From Pseudomonas lactis (GTDB lineage: Bacteria > Pseudomonadota > Gammaproteobacteria > Pseudomonadales > Pseudomonadaceae), in the NCBI RefSeq assembly GCF_001439845.1, contig NZ_JYLO01000005.1, positions 186,001-250,000 of the forward strand: a stretch of 64,000 bases of DNA. The letters run 5' to 3'. Below, in pieces: positions 26,545 to 35,805 of the stretch (position 1 is its first letter; every line of letters begins with the position of its first letter). The position numbers and the translations under genes are program-made. The notes under the pieces are model-generated. The model was not told where the DNA came from. It saw nothing but the letters and a program-made list of their open reading frames with translations, and searched no databases.

Positions 26545-28215
26545 ATGACAACAACCATCACCCCCGACTCGCGCTGGACGCGGCGGCGCGACGAGAAGCA
26601 GCGGCGGCTCGGGCTGGTCAAAAAATACGCAGACGGGGCAGTGTTGCCCAGTGACAAGATCGTCGAGGCCCTTGAAGCCTTGATCCTCCCCGGCGACCGC
26701 GTGGTGCTGGAGGGCAACAACCAGAAGCAGGCCGATTTCCTCTCGCGCTCCCTGGCCAAGGCCGACCCGGCCAAGCTCCACGATTTGCACATGATCATGC
26801 CCAGCGTCGGCCGTGCCGAGCACCTGGACCTGTTTGAAAAGGGCATCGCCCGCAAGCTGGATTTCTCTTTCGCCGGCACCCAATCCCTGCGCATCAGCCA
26901 GTTGCTGGAAGACGGCCTGCTGGAAATCGGCGCGATCCACACCTACATCGAACTCTACGCACGGCTGGTGGTGGACTTGATCCCCAACGTGGTGCTCTCT
27001 GCCGGCTTCATGGCTGACCGCGCCGGCAACATCTACACCGGCGCCAGCACCGAAGACACCCCGGCGTTGATCGAGCCTGCTGCCTTCAGCGATGGCATCG
27101 TCATTGTGCAGGTCAACCAGTTGGTGGATGACGTCACCGACTTGCCCCGTGTCGACATCCCCGCAAGCTGGGTGGATTTCGTAGTGGTGGCCGACAAGCC
27201 GTTCTACATCGAACCGCTGTTCACCCGCGACCCACGCCATATCAAGCCGGTGCATGTGCTGATGGCGATGATGGCGATCCGTGGCATCTACGAAAAACAC
27301 AATGTGCAGTCGCTCAACCATGGCATCGGCTTCAACACCGCCGCCATCGAATTGATCCTGCCCACCTACGGCGAATCCCTGGGTCTGAAAGGCAAGATCT
27401 GCCGCAACTGGACCCTCAACCCGCACCCCACATTGATCCCGGCGATTGAAAGCGGTTGGGTGGAGAGTGTGCATTGCTTCGGCACCGAACTGGGCATGGA
27501 AAACTACATCGCCGCTCGCCCGGATGTGTTCTTCACCGGCCGCGATGGTTCGATGCGCTCCAACCGCATGTTCTGTCAACTCGCCGGCCAGTACGCCGTG
27601 GACCTGTTTATCGGCGCCACCCTGCAAGTGGATGGCGACGGGCATTCCAGCACCGTGACCCGTGGCCGCCTCGCCGGTTTTGGTGGCGCGCCGAACATGG
27701 GCCACGACCCACGCGGCCGCCGCCATGGCACCCCAGCCTGGTTGGATATGCGCCACGACGATGCGCCAGAAGCCCTGCTTGAACGCGGCAAAAAACTGGT
27801 GGTGCAGATGGTCGAGACCTTCCAGGAGGGCGGCAAACCGACCTTTGTCGACACCCTGGACGCGGTGGAAGTGGCGCGCAAAAGCGGCATGCCCCTGGCA
27901 CCGATCATGATCTACGGTGACGACGTCACCCATTTGCTCACCGAAGAAGGCATCGCCTACCTGTACAAGGCGCGCTCCCTGGAAGAACGCCAGGCGATGA
28001 TCGCCGCCGTCGCCGGGGTGACCGCCATCGGCATGCGCCACAACCCCAAGGACACTGCGCGCATGCGTCGCGAAGGCTTGATTGCCTTGCCCGAAGACTT
28101 GGGTATTCGCCGCACCGACGCCACCCGCGAGTTGTTGGCCGCCAAGAGCGTAGCCGACCTGGTGGACTGGTCCGGTGGCCTGTACAACCCGCCCGCCAAG
28201 TTCAGGAGCTGGTAA
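26545..28215 (+). CDS. mdcA: Malonate decarboxylase alpha subunit MdcA
   Basis: 556 residues, a CoA-transferase-like subunit that moves malonyl onto the acyl carrier protein in exchange for acetyl (acetyl-S-ACP:malonate ACP transferase). Starts MTTTITPDSRW and carries family motifs such as GDRVVLEGNNQKQADF and GHSSTVTRGRLAGFGGAPNMGHDPRGRRH. First gene of a nine-gene operon; mdcB begins at the base after its stop. Full length. Confidence 0.96.
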   Translation: MTTTITPDSRWTRRRDEKQRRLGLVKKYADGAVLPSDKIVEALEALILPGDRVVLEGNNQKQADFLSRSLAKADPAKLHDLHMIMPSVGRAEHLDLFEKGIARKLDFSFAGTQSLRISQLLEDGLLEIGAIHTYIELYARLVVDLIPNVVLSAGFMADRAGNIYTGASTEDTPALIEPAAFSDGIVIVQVNQLVDDVTDLPRVDIPASWVDFVVVADKPFYIEPLFTRDPRHIKPVHVLMAMMAIRGIYEKHNVQSLNHGIGFNTAAIELILPTYGESLGLKGKICRNWTLNPHPTLIPAIESGWVESVHCFGTELGMENYIAARPDVFFTGRDGSMRSNRMFCQLAGQYAVDLFIGATLQVDGDGHSSTVTRGRLAGFGGAPNMGHDPRGRRHGTPAWLDMRHDDAPEALLERGKKLVVQMVETFQEGGKPTFVDTLDAVEVARKSGMPLAPIMIYGDDVTHLLTEEGIAYLYKARSLEERQAMIAAVAGVTAIGMRHNPKDTARMRREGLIALPEDLGIRRTDATRELLAAKSVADLVDWSGGLYNPPAKFRSW

Positions 28216-29049
28216 ATGCGCGCGCTCAAACTGCATGAACTCAGCCTCGCCGATCGCCTCGCGGATATGGCCGTCGATGCGCTGATCGATGAAGCCGACC
28301 TGTCGCCCAAGCCTGCGCTGGTGGACCGGCGTGGCAATGGTGCCCACAGCGATTTGCACCTGGGGCTGATGCACGCTTCGGCGCTGTCACTGTGGCCGAT
28401 GTTCAAGGAAATGGCCGAGGCTGCGCTCGACATCGGCGAAGTCGGCCTGCCGTTGCGCGAAGCGCTCGGGCGTATTGGCCGGGAAGGCGAGCAGGCCATG
28501 CTCGCCACCACCCAGGGCGTGAACACCCATCGCGGTGCGATCTGGGCGCTGGGGTTGCTCACCGCTGCGGCGGCCTTGGAACCCCGTGCCGTAACCCTGA
28601 CCGCCGCCAAACTGGCCCTGCTCAACGACCGTTACGCACCGCAGCCCATGAGCCATGGCGCCCAGGTTGCCCAGCGTTATGGTGCACGCGGTGCCCGTGA
28701 AGAAGCGCAGCTCGGCTTCCCCTCGGTAATCCAACGCGGCCTGCCGCAGCTGCACAAAAGCCGCCGCGAAAATGCCGGTGAACAGAACGCCCGTCTGGAT
28801 GCCTTGCTGGCGATCATGACGGACTTGGCAGACACCTGCGTACTCTACCGCGCCGGTACCCAAGGCTTGGCCGCCATGCAACAGGGCGCCCAGGCCGTGC
28901 TCGACGCCGGTGGCAGCGCAACCCTCGCGGGGCGCCGCCAATTGCATGAGCTGGACCTGCAACTGCTGGCCTTGAATGCCTCCCCCGGTGGCGCCGCCGA
29001 CCTGTTGGCCGCCTGCCTGTTTATCGACCGCCTCGACGGAGCGTTGTGA
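28216..29049 (+). CDS. mdcB: Triphosphoribosyl-dephospho-CoA synthase MdcB
   Basis: 277 residues of the CitG/MdcB family; makes the 2'-(5''-triphosphoribosyl)-3'-dephospho-CoA precursor of the carrier-protein prosthetic group. Motifs [16 protein letters not shown] and [16 protein letters not shown] are typical. Directly abuts mdcA, and its TGA overlaps the mdcC ATG. Confidence 0.94.
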   Translation: MRALKLHELSLADRLADMAVDALIDEADLSPKPALVDRRGNGAHSDLHLGLMHASALSLWPMFKEMAEAALDIGEVGLPLREALGRIGREGEQAMLATTQGVNTHRGAIWALGLLTAAAALEPRAVTLTAAKLALLNDRYAPQPMSHGAQVAQRYGARGAREEAQLGFPSVIQRGLPQLHKSRRENAGEQNARLDALLAIMTDLADTCVLYRAGTQGLAAMQQGAQAVLDAGGSATLAGRRQLHELDLQLLALNASPGGAADLLAACLFIDRLDGAL

Positions 29050-29348
29050 TGGAAACCTTGTCCTTTGAATTCCCCGCCGGGCAGCCCCCCAAAGGCCGTG
29101 CGCTGGTGGGTTGCGTCGGCTCGGGCGACCTGGAAGTGCTGCTGGAGCCGGGCACGCCCGGCACCCTGACCATTCAGGTGCAAACCTCAGTCAATGGCGC
29201 GCAGCAACGCTGGCAGCACCTGTTCGAACGCATCTTCCAGGAGCAGACGCCGCCGGCCCTGAACATTGATATCCACGACTTCGGTGCCACGCCCGGCGTA
29301 GTGCGCTTGCGCCTGGAGCAAGGTTTCGAGGAGATCGGCCATGACTGA
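29049..29348 (+). CDS. mdcC: Malonate decarboxylase acyl carrier protein MdcC (delta subunit)
   Basis: 99 residues. The attachment Ser for the phosphoribosyl-dephospho-CoA arm is Ser25 in VGSGDLEVL, the same position as in characterised MdcC proteins. The start is the ATG overlapping the mdcB stop (GTGATGGAA); the in-frame GTG 3 bp earlier adds one residue. Overlaps mdcD by 8 bp. Confidence 0.94.
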   Translation: METLSFEFPAGQPPKGRALVGCVGSGDLEVLLEPGTPGTLTIQVQTSVNGAQQRWQHLFERIFQEQTPPALNIDIHDFGATPGVVRLRLEQGFEEIGHD

Positions 29349-30183
29349 CTTACTCGCCAAACACAGCTTTGTCGAACTCGGTGCTCGGCAGCGCGCCAAG
29401 GTGCTGTTGGATGCGGGCACCTTCCGCGAACTGATCGACCCGTTCCAGCGGGTCATGTCGCCGTGGCTCAGCCGCCAAGGCGTAGTGCCCCAAGCCGATG
29501 ACGGTGTGGTCATCGCCAAGGGCAGCATCGGCGCCAAGCCTGTGGTGATTGCCGCGATTGAAGGCAACTTCCAGGGCGGCAGCCTGGGTGAAGTCGGCGG
29601 CGCAAAAATCGCGGGCGCCTTGGAACTGGCCGCCGAAGACAACCGCAACGGCATCCCCACCTGCGCGGTGCTACTGCTGGAAACGGGCGGCGTACGTTTG
29701 CAGGAAGCCAACCTCGGCTTGGCCGCCATTGCCGATATTCACGCGGCGATTGTCGACCTGCGCCAGTACCAGCCGGTGATCGGCGTGGTGGCCGGCAGTG
29801 TCGGTTGCTTTGGGGGCATGTCCATCGCGGCTGGCTTGTGCAGTTACCTGGTGGTCACTCGCGAAGCACGCCTGGGCTTGAATGGCCCGCAGGTGATCGA
29901 ACAGGAGGCGGGCCTGGAGGAGTACGACTCCCGCGACCGGCCTTTTATCTGGAGCTTTACCGGTGGCGAGCAACGCTTCAACAGTGGATTGGCCGACCGT
30001 TATGTGGCGGACGATGTGGCGCAGATCCAGCAGACCGTCAGCGCACTGTTGCAGCAAGGTGTGCCCGCACAACCTCGCAGCCGGCGCGCTGATTTCTACC
30101 TGGCGCGCCTGGCCGAACTGGACGCCACGGCGCAGATCGAGCCCGGCGCGGTTCGCGCGCTGTATCAGGGAGAACGCTCATGA
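29341..30183 (+). CDS. mdcD: Malonate decarboxylase beta subunit MdcD
   Basis: 280 residues with the carboxyltransferase/crotonase-like fold. With MdcE it decarboxylates malonyl-ACP. Motifs NFQGGSLGEVGGAKIAGALE and GSVGCFGGMSIAAGL form the acyl-binding oxyanion loops. Overlaps mdcC and mdcE by a few bases, so translation is coupled. Confidence 0.95.
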   Translation: MTDLLAKHSFVELGARQRAKVLLDAGTFRELIDPFQRVMSPWLSRQGVVPQADDGVVIAKGSIGAKPVVIAAIEGNFQGGSLGEVGGAKIAGALELAAEDNRNGIPTCAVLLLETGGVRLQEANLGLAAIADIHAAIVDLRQYQPVIGVVAGSVGCFGGMSIAAGLCSYLVVTREARLGLNGPQVIEQEAGLEEYDSRDRPFIWSFTGGEQRFNSGLADRYVADDVAQIQQTVSALLQQGVPAQPRSRRADFYLARLAELDATAQIEPGAVRALYQGERS

Positions 30184-30950
30184 GAGGCTTGCAGTGGTTC
30201 AACGCATTGAGCACCAACGCAACGCCCGTTGAGGGTTTGCCGGGCTCATTGAAAGTGGCGGACGGAGTATTGGGTGAACAGGCGGTGCGCTATATCGCCG
30301 TGGTTCCCGACCCGCATAACCGCTTCCCCCGTGCCCGTAATGGTGAAGTCGGCCTGCTGGAAGGCTGGGGCTTGGCCAAGGCGGTGGACGAAGCCATCGT
30401 CCGGGGTGACAAGCGGCCCATCATCGCTATCGTCGACGTACCCAGCCAAGCCTATGGCCGCCGCGAAGAAGCCCTGGGCATTCATCAGGCCCTGGCCGCC
30501 GCTGCTGACAGCTACGCTCGCGCCCGGCTTGCCGGTCACCCGGTGATCGCCCTGCTGGTGGGCAAGGCCATGTCTGGCGCGTTCCTGGCCCACGGCTACC
30601 AGGCCAATCGCCTGATCGCCCTGCGCGATCCTGGCGTGATGGTGCATGCCATGGGCAAAGCCTCGGCGGCACGGGTGACCTTGCGCAGCGTGGAAGAATT
30701 GGAAGCCCTGGCCGCCAGCGTGCCGCCGATGGCCTATGACATCGACAGCTATGCCAGCCTGGGTTTGCTGTGGGAGACGCTGACAGTCACCCAGATTGAA
30801 CAACCCACGGCGGATGACGTGGCGCGGGTCAGCGATTGCCTGGTGCAGGCGGTCAAGGATATCGGCAGTACCGACTTGAGCTCACGCCTCGGCGCGACCA
30901 ACCGGGCTGCCTCCAGCCACGTGCGCCAGCTGTTGCGGGAGCAATGGTGA
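30180..30950 (+). CDS. mdcE: Malonate decarboxylase gamma subunit MdcE
   Basis: 256 residues, partner of MdcD in the decarboxylase core; related to carboxyltransferase subunits. Motifs IAIVDVPSQAYGRREEALGIHQ and LVGKAMSGAFLAHGYQANR are family signatures. It overlaps mdcD by 4 bp and mdcG by 7 bp. Confidence 0.95.
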   Translation: MRGLQWFNALSTNATPVEGLPGSLKVADGVLGEQAVRYIAVVPDPHNRFPRARNGEVGLLEGWGLAKAVDEAIVRGDKRPIIAIVDVPSQAYGRREEALGIHQALAAAADSYARARLAGHPVIALLVGKAMSGAFLAHGYQANRLIALRDPGVMVHAMGKASAARVTLRSVEELEALAASVPPMAYDIDSYASLGLLWETLTVTQIEQPTADDVARVSDCLVQAVKDIGSTDLSSRLGATNRAASSHVRQLLREQW

Positions 30951-31540
30951 ACGCCCACGACTTGCTCTGGGGCATGACCCTGGCGCATCTGCCTGCCGAT
31001 GCCCCGGCCTGGGCGCGGGATGCGATCCGTGCCGGGCATCCGGTGGTGGTGCGGCGCGCCATCGCCGAGCCGGGCCACGTGGCGGTCGGTGTGCGTGGGC
31101 GTTTGCGTGAGCAGCGTTTTGCCGCCCAGTTGCCCATTGCGGCAGTGCAACGGCGGGTGGCGCCGCAAGCTTTGCGAGACGTGCCCTCACCAAGGGATTT
31201 ACCGGCGCTGCGGGCCCTCGATCAACTGCGCCCGGTGCTGGCGCAGCAAGACTGGGGCGTCAGTGGCAGTGCCGGGTTTGAATTGGCCAGTGGCATTGAA
31301 GCGCTGCATGCCAACAGTGACCTGGATTTGATTCTGTGCACGCCCAATCCTTTGGCTCGTAGCGAGGCGAAAGCGTTGTTGGCAATCCTGGGCACCGCGC
31401 CCTGCGCCGTCGACCTGCAACTGCAAACCCCTTTCGGCGCCGTCGCCTTGCGCGAATGGGCCGGCCCGTCACGCCGTGTACTGCTCAAGACCGTCAGCGG
31501 TGCGCACCTTGTGCTCGACCCTTGGCAGGCCGTGGCATGA
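30944..31540 (+). CDS. mdcG: Phosphoribosyl-dephospho-CoA transferase MdcG (holo-ACP synthase)
   Basis: 198 residues; a nucleotidyltransferase-like enzyme that attaches the prosthetic group to MdcC Ser25. The metal-binding acidic pair is in ANSDLDLIL, inside a GSAGFELASG-type motif. Start is the ATG overlapping mdcE; a GTG one codon later is also possible. Frame continues upstream only inside mdcE. Confidence 0.92.
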   Translation: MVNAHDLLWGMTLAHLPADAPAWARDAIRAGHPVVVRRAIAEPGHVAVGVRGRLREQRFAAQLPIAAVQRRVAPQALRDVPSPRDLPALRALDQLRPVLAQQDWGVSGSAGFELASGIEALHANSDLDLILCTPNPLARSEAKALLAILGTAPCAVDLQLQTPFGAVALREWAGPSRRVLLKTVSGAHLVLDPWQAVA

Positions 31541-32436
31541 GCAGCCTTCTGGTGTTTCCGGGGCAGGGGGCCCAACGCAGCGGCATGCTCCAGGGGTTGC
31601 CGGCCGACATTGTGCAAGAGGCCAGTGATGCCCTGGGTGAAGACGTTCGTCTGCTCGACTCGGCGCAGGCGCTGGAATCGACGCGGGCTGTGCAACTGTG
31701 CCTGTTGATCGCCGGCGTGGCCCATGCCCGACGATTGGCGTGCACGCCGGATTATGTGGCGGGCCTGTCCATTGGCGCCTACCCAGCCGCGGTGATCGCC
31801 GGCTCCTTGGACTTCGCTGATGCGATAAAACTGGTCAGCCTGCGTGGCGAACTGATGCAGCAGGCTTATCCACAGGGCTATGGCATGACCGCGCTGATCG
31901 GCCCTGATCTGTCCAGCGTCGAGGCCTTGCTGGCGGATATCCACAGCCCACAAATGCCGGTGTACCTGGCCAATATCAATGCCGACAACCAGACCGTCAT
32001 CGCCGGCAGCAACGAGGCGATGAAGCGGGTTGCCGAGCGCATCAAAGGCAACGGCGTCGCCAAGCGCCTGGCCGTCAGCGTGCCGTCCCATTGCCCGTTG
32101 CTGGAGCAACCCGCCCAGGCACTGTTGCAAGCCTTCGTCCCGCTCAAGGCGCCGCGTATCACCTACCTGAGCAGCACCCGCGCGCGACCTATCCACAACC
32201 CCGAACACCTGCGTGACGACCTGGCCTTCAATATGTGCCGCGTCGTCGATTGGCGCGGCACGGTGCAAAGCGCCTACGAGCGCGGTGTGCGCCTGCAAAT
32301 CGAACTGCCTCCGGGTGCGGTGCTCACCGGTCTGTCACGCCGTGTTTTTGAACAAGGCACGGTGATCGCCTGCGAAGGCGCCCGCCTGGACACCTTGCAG
32401 GCTCTGCTGCAAGAGGAGGAACGCCGCCACCGATAA
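31537..32436 (+). CDS. mdcH: Malonyl-CoA:ACP transacylase MdcH (epsilon subunit)
   Basis: 299 residues of the FabD-like acyltransferase fold; loads malonyl on the new holo-carrier to start the cycle. N-terminal FPGQGAQ motif at 7-13, nucleophile Ser78 in GLSIGAYPA, and catalytic His in VPSHCPLL. Overlaps mdcG by 4 bp. Confidence 0.95.
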   Translation: MSSLLVFPGQGAQRSGMLQGLPADIVQEASDALGEDVRLLDSAQALESTRAVQLCLLIAGVAHARRLACTPDYVAGLSIGAYPAAVIAGSLDFADAIKLVSLRGELMQQAYPQGYGMTALIGPDLSSVEALLADIHSPQMPVYLANINADNQTVIAGSNEAMKRVAERIKGNGVAKRLAVSVPSHCPLLEQPAQALLQAFVPLKAPRITYLSSTRARPIHNPEHLRDDLAFNMCRVVDWRGTVQSAYERGVRLQIELPPGAVLTGLSRRVFEQGTVIACEGARLDTLQALLQEEERRHR

Positions 32437-32503
32437 CGCAATACCCAAGGCTTTCGAAGCACAAAAACAACAATTTCGAACGAGCACTTTGAGGACAACA
32501 ACC

Positions 32504-32896
32504 ATGATTATCTACGGTGTGGCTTTTTTGGCGTTCTGCACGTTGGCAGGGCTGTTTGTAGGTGAACTGCTGGGCAAGCTGCTGGGTATCCCGGCCAACG
32601 TCGGCGGGGTGGGTATCGCCATGCTGCTGTTGATCGGCCTGGGCAGCTACCTGAGCAAACGCGGCCTGTTTACTGTCAAGTCAGAGCAAGGCGTGAGTTT
32701 CTGGGCGGCGGTGTATATCCCGATTGTGGTGGCGATGGCTGCCCAGCAAAACGTGTATGGCGCCATCAGCGGTGGGCCGATGGCGATTCTGGCCGGGACC
32801 CTCGCCGTGGTGCTCGGCTTTGCCCTGGTGCCCGTGCTGGTGCGTATCGGTAACCGCGAGCCGGTTGCTCCTGTTCCCACCAAAGAAGCCGGGTGA
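32504..32896 (+). CDS. madL: Malonate transporter subunit MadL
   Basis: 130 residues, about four membrane helices; the small subunit of the two-component MadL-MadM malonate:cation symporter. Conserved GLFVGELLGKLLGIPANVGGVG near the N-terminus. 67 bp after mdcH with a GAGGA ribosome-binding site. Overlaps the madM region by coupling. Confidence 0.94.
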   Translation: MIIYGVAFLAFCTLAGLFVGELLGKLLGIPANVGGVGIAMLLLIGLGSYLSKRGLFTVKSEQGVSFWAAVYIPIVVAMAAQQNVYGAISGGPMAILAGTLAVVLGFALVPVLVRIGNREPVAPVPTKEAG

Positions 32897-32901
32897 TCGC
32901 C

Positions 32902-33666
32902 ATGTACGAATCGATGATGAAAGTGATCACCGGCTACGGCTTGATCAGTGGTTTTGCCGTGATCGGCCTGACCATGTGGGTGTCCTATTGGATCTCCGAT
33001 ACCTTCACCAAGGGCCGCCTGCATGGTTCGGCCATTGCCATTCTGCTGGGGTTGGCGCTGTCGTATGTGGGCGGTGCGTTTACCGGTGGTTCCAAGGGCG
33101 TGGTGGATATTCCGCTGTTGTCGGGCATCGGCCTGCTCGGTGGTGCGATGCTGCGGGACTTTGCCATTGTCGCCACGGCGTTTGGCGTGAGTGTCGATGA
33201 GCTCAAACGTGCGGGCTTCGTGGGTGTGTTGGCGCTGTTTGTCGGTGTGGGCTCGTCGTTCGTTGCCGGGGTAGGGGTGGCGATGGCGTTCGGGTACACC
33301 GATGCGGTGAGCCTCACCACCATCGGCGCCGGGGCCGTGACCTATATCGTCGGCCCGGTGACCGGCGCGGCGATTGGGGCCAGCTCCGAGGTGATGGCGC
33401 TGTCCATTGCCGCAGGGTTGATCAAGGCCATTCTGGTGATGGTGATGACGCCGTTCGTGGCGCCGCTGATCGGGCTGAACAATCCACGTAGCGCGGTGAT
33501 CTTCGGTGGCTTGATGGGCACCTCCAGCGGCGTGGCGGGCGGCTTGGCGGCGACTGATCCGAAGCTGGTGCCTTATGGGTGTTTGACGGCGGCGTTCTAT
33601 ACGGCGCTGGGGTGCTTGCTGGGGCCGTCGTTGTTGTTTTTGCTGATGCGTGGGTTGGTGGGCTGA
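32902..33666 (+). CDS. madM: Malonate transporter subunit MadM
   Basis: 254 residues with about eight to nine membrane helices; large subunit of the malonate symporter. Start chosen at MYESMMKV, the family N-terminus; an upstream in-frame GTG at 32893 overlaps the madL stop and is also possible. Last gene of the mdc-mad operon. Confidence 0.92.
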   Translation: MYESMMKVITGYGLISGFAVIGLTMWVSYWISDTFTKGRLHGSAIAILLGLALSYVGGAFTGGSKGVVDIPLLSGIGLLGGAMLRDFAIVATAFGVSVDELKRAGFVGVLALFVGVGSSFVAGVGVAMAFGYTDAVSLTTIGAGAVTYIVGPVTGAAIGASSEVMALSIAAGLIKAILVMVMTPFVAPLIGLNNPRSAVIFGGLMGTSSGVAGGLAATDPKLVPYGCLTAAFYTALGCLLGPSLLFLLMRGLVG

Positions 33667-34096
33667 CAGGTCGGGCCTCATCGCAGCATAGGTATCTACA
33701 CAACTCTGTAGCGCTCAACGGTAACCACGATGCGAAGCGAGCCGCTCTTGATCTTGATCTGCTCTTGATCTTAGGCGGCCCCCCAAATCACTGACGAATT
33801 ACGGGCACACCGAGCCCAAGCGAGGTGCCGAGTGGTGGGGCAAGAGCGTTTTGCTTACTTTTGCGCTGTTCAAAAGTGAGCCGCCGTCAGGGCGGAACCC
33901 TAAGTAGCCGTTACCGCAGGAATGGATATGTACACAATCCAGCTGTGTTGACTGTTAGGCCGTCTTCGCAGGCAAGCCAGCTCCCACAGTTGGATCGTGG
34001 GGTGTCTGGTAGATTGGCGTCGGCTGTCTAATCGTCACGGGAGCAAGCTCCCTCGCCACAGGTTTAGCGTCGTGCCGAAGTTGTGCGATGGCGGCC
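33667..34096. repeat. Decayed second copy of the inverted-repeat element, with REP pieces
   Basis: This 430-bp gap between madM and mdcR begins (33687-33703) with the same 17-bp end CATAGGTATCTACACAA as the element at 25084 and then follows it in the same order (ACGGTAACCACGATGCGAAG, ATTACGGGCACACCGAGC, GTTACCGCAGGAATGGATAT, TCACGGGAGCAAGCTCCCTC). About 100 interior bases present in copy 1 (near 25177-25276) are missing. The right end stops at TTGTG and lacks the rest of the inverted repeat, so it is probably immobile. No gene seen. Confidence 0.75.
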
Positions 34097-35011
34097 TCAA
34101 ACCTGGCGATTGGCATACATCCGACACTCCGCCAACAACGCCAGCAAGTTCGGATCGCGCTCTTTGGCTTTCAAAAACACCACACCGATCTGCTGCTGCA
34201 ACCGATACCTGGGCTGCAGCGGTATCAGCTTCACGCGGTTCTCATACACCGCCGCGATCCGCCCGGGCAGCAGCGCATAACCCACCCCTGAACTGACCAT
34301 GCTCAGCAAGGTGAAGATATCGTTCACCTGCATCGCCACCTTCGGTTCGAACCCTGCCTGATGGAACACTCGGTTGCCGTCCTGATGCGTGGCGAAGCCC
34401 TGGGTGAGGGTGATGAAGGTGGCATCGCGCACGTCGGCCAGGTCGATTTCCTGATTGCGGTCCAGGGGCGAGTCGGCCGGGGTGGCGAGGAAGATGTCAT
34501 CGCTGAACAGCGCGATCTGCTCACAGTCGGGGTCGTGGGCGTGTTCGTCGAGGGAGATGAGGATCGCGTCCACTTCCATGTTCTTGAGCTTGTAGAGCAG
34601 GTCGAAGTTGGAGCCCAGGATCAGGTCGATATTGAGTTCGCTGCGCCGGATTTTCAGGCCCATGATCAATTGCGGCACGGTCTTGACCGTGAGCGAATAC
34701 AGCGAGCCGAGCTTGAAACGTTCGGCCGAGAACCCAGCGGCTTCGCGGGTCAGGCGCACGCTGTCGACCACATCAGCCACCAGTTTCTGCGCACGCTCTT
34801 CGAGCACGTAGGCGCTTTCCAGCGGGGTGAGGTTGCGCCCTTCGTGTTTGAACAGCGGGCAGCGCAGGGCATTTTCCAGGGAGTGGATGGCGCGGTGCAC
34901 GCTGACATTGCTGGTTTGCAACTCGGCGGCGGCGCGGGCCAGGTTGCCGGTGCGCATGAACGCCAGGAAGATCTCCAGTTTCTTGAGGGTGAATTCTTCG
35001 TCGATCAGCAT
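34097..35011 (-). CDS. mdcR: LysR-family regulator of malonate decarboxylase MdcR
   Basis: 304 residues. N-terminal winged helix-turn-helix (about 8-65, LEIFLAFMRTGNLARAAAEL) and a periplasmic-binding-like effector domain. Sequence and location match MdcR, which activates the mdc operon in response to malonate. It is convergent with madM, separated by repeat DNA. Start at MLIDEEF; a 23-residue upstream extension rich in Arg is judged non-coding. Confidence 0.88.
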   Translation of the reverse strand: MLIDEEFTLKKLEIFLAFMRTGNLARAAAELQTSNVSVHRAIHSLENALRCPLFKHEGRNLTPLESAYVLEERAQKLVADVVDSVRLTREAAGFSAERFKLGSLYSLTVKTVPQLIMGLKIRRSELNIDLILGSNFDLLYKLKNMEVDAILISLDEHAHDPDCEQIALFSDDIFLATPADSPLDRNQEIDLADVRDATFITLTQGFATHQDGNRVFHQAGFEPKVAMQVNDIFTLLSMVSSGVGYALLPGRIAAVYENRVKLIPLQPRYRLQQQIGVVFLKAKERDPNLLALLAECRMYANRQV

Positions 35012-35156
35012 GGCCGTGGGCTCTTGTTCGATTGCGCTCGATTGTGCCCGTAAACGCCGCCGTCGTCGCCGGAACGTCATGTGCCGCTTGCACTCTGATG
35101 CGCAAGGCTGGACGCTTGTCCGCCTGTTCTTGAGGGTGACGGGAGGTCAGTGACAG

Positions 35157-35774
35157 ATGTACCACGGGGAACGATTCAACGCCTGGAGCCATTTGCTCGG
35201 TGCAGTCGCGGCCTGTATTGGCGCCGTGTGGATGTTGGTGGTGGCGAGCCTGGACGGCAGCCCCTGGAAGATCGTCAGCGTGGCGATTTATGGCTTTACC
35301 CTGATGGTGCTGTACAGCGCGTCAACGGTGTACCACAGCGTGCGGGGCCGGCGAAAAGCGATCATGCAGAAGGTAGATCACTTTTCCATTTACCTGTTGA
35401 TCGCCGGCAGCTACACACCATTCTGCCTGGTGACCCTGCGCGGGCCGTGGGGCTGGACGCTGTTCGGGATTGTGTGGGGGCTGGCGGTGATCGGCATCCT
35501 GCAGGAGATCAAGCCGCGCTCGGAGGCGCGGATTCTGTCCATCGTGATCTACGCCGTGATGGGCTGGATCGTCCTGGTGGCGGTCAAGCCACTGATGGCG
35601 GCGCTGGGCACGGCCGGTTTTATCTGGTTGGCGTCCGGTGGGGTGCTGTACACCGTAGGCATTATCTTTTTTGCCCTGGAGGATCGCTTGCGCCATTCCC
35701 ATGGCATCTGGCATTTGTTTGTGATTGGCGGCAGCCTGCTGCATTTCGTGGCGATCATGCATTACGTGCTCTGA
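35157..35774 (+). CDS. trhA: Hemolysin III / PAQR family membrane protein (TrhA-like)
   Basis: 205 residues with seven membrane helices. Family metal-site motifs: early NAWSHLLGA, then VYHS and DHFSIYLLIAGSYTP, and a C-terminal HSHGIWHLFVIGGSLLHF. Bacterial members control membrane energetics or fluidity; the toxin name is historical. 145 bp from the mdcR start, divergent. Confidence 0.9.
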   Translation: MYHGERFNAWSHLLGAVAACIGAVWMLVVASLDGSPWKIVSVAIYGFTLMVLYSASTVYHSVRGRRKAIMQKVDHFSIYLLIAGSYTPFCLVTLRGPWGWTLFGIVWGLAVIGILQEIKPRSEARILSIVIYAVMGWIVLVAVKPLMAALGTAGFIWLASGGVLYTVGIIFFALEDRLRHSHGIWHLFVIGGSLLHFVAIMHYVL

Positions 35775-35775
35775 T

Positions 35776-35804
35776 TGTGGGAGGGGGCAAGCCCGGCTCC
35801 CACA
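35776..35804. repeat. Single REP hairpin
   Basis: GTGGGAG...GGCTCCCAC palindrome between the convergent trhA and LysR genes; may act as a transcription end. Confidence 0.6.
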
Positions 35805-35805
35805 C

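Noticed and set aside
26422..28374. 650-codon open frame antisense to mdcA
   Set aside because: Shadow of mdcA, which is a complete, recognisable enzyme in an operon.
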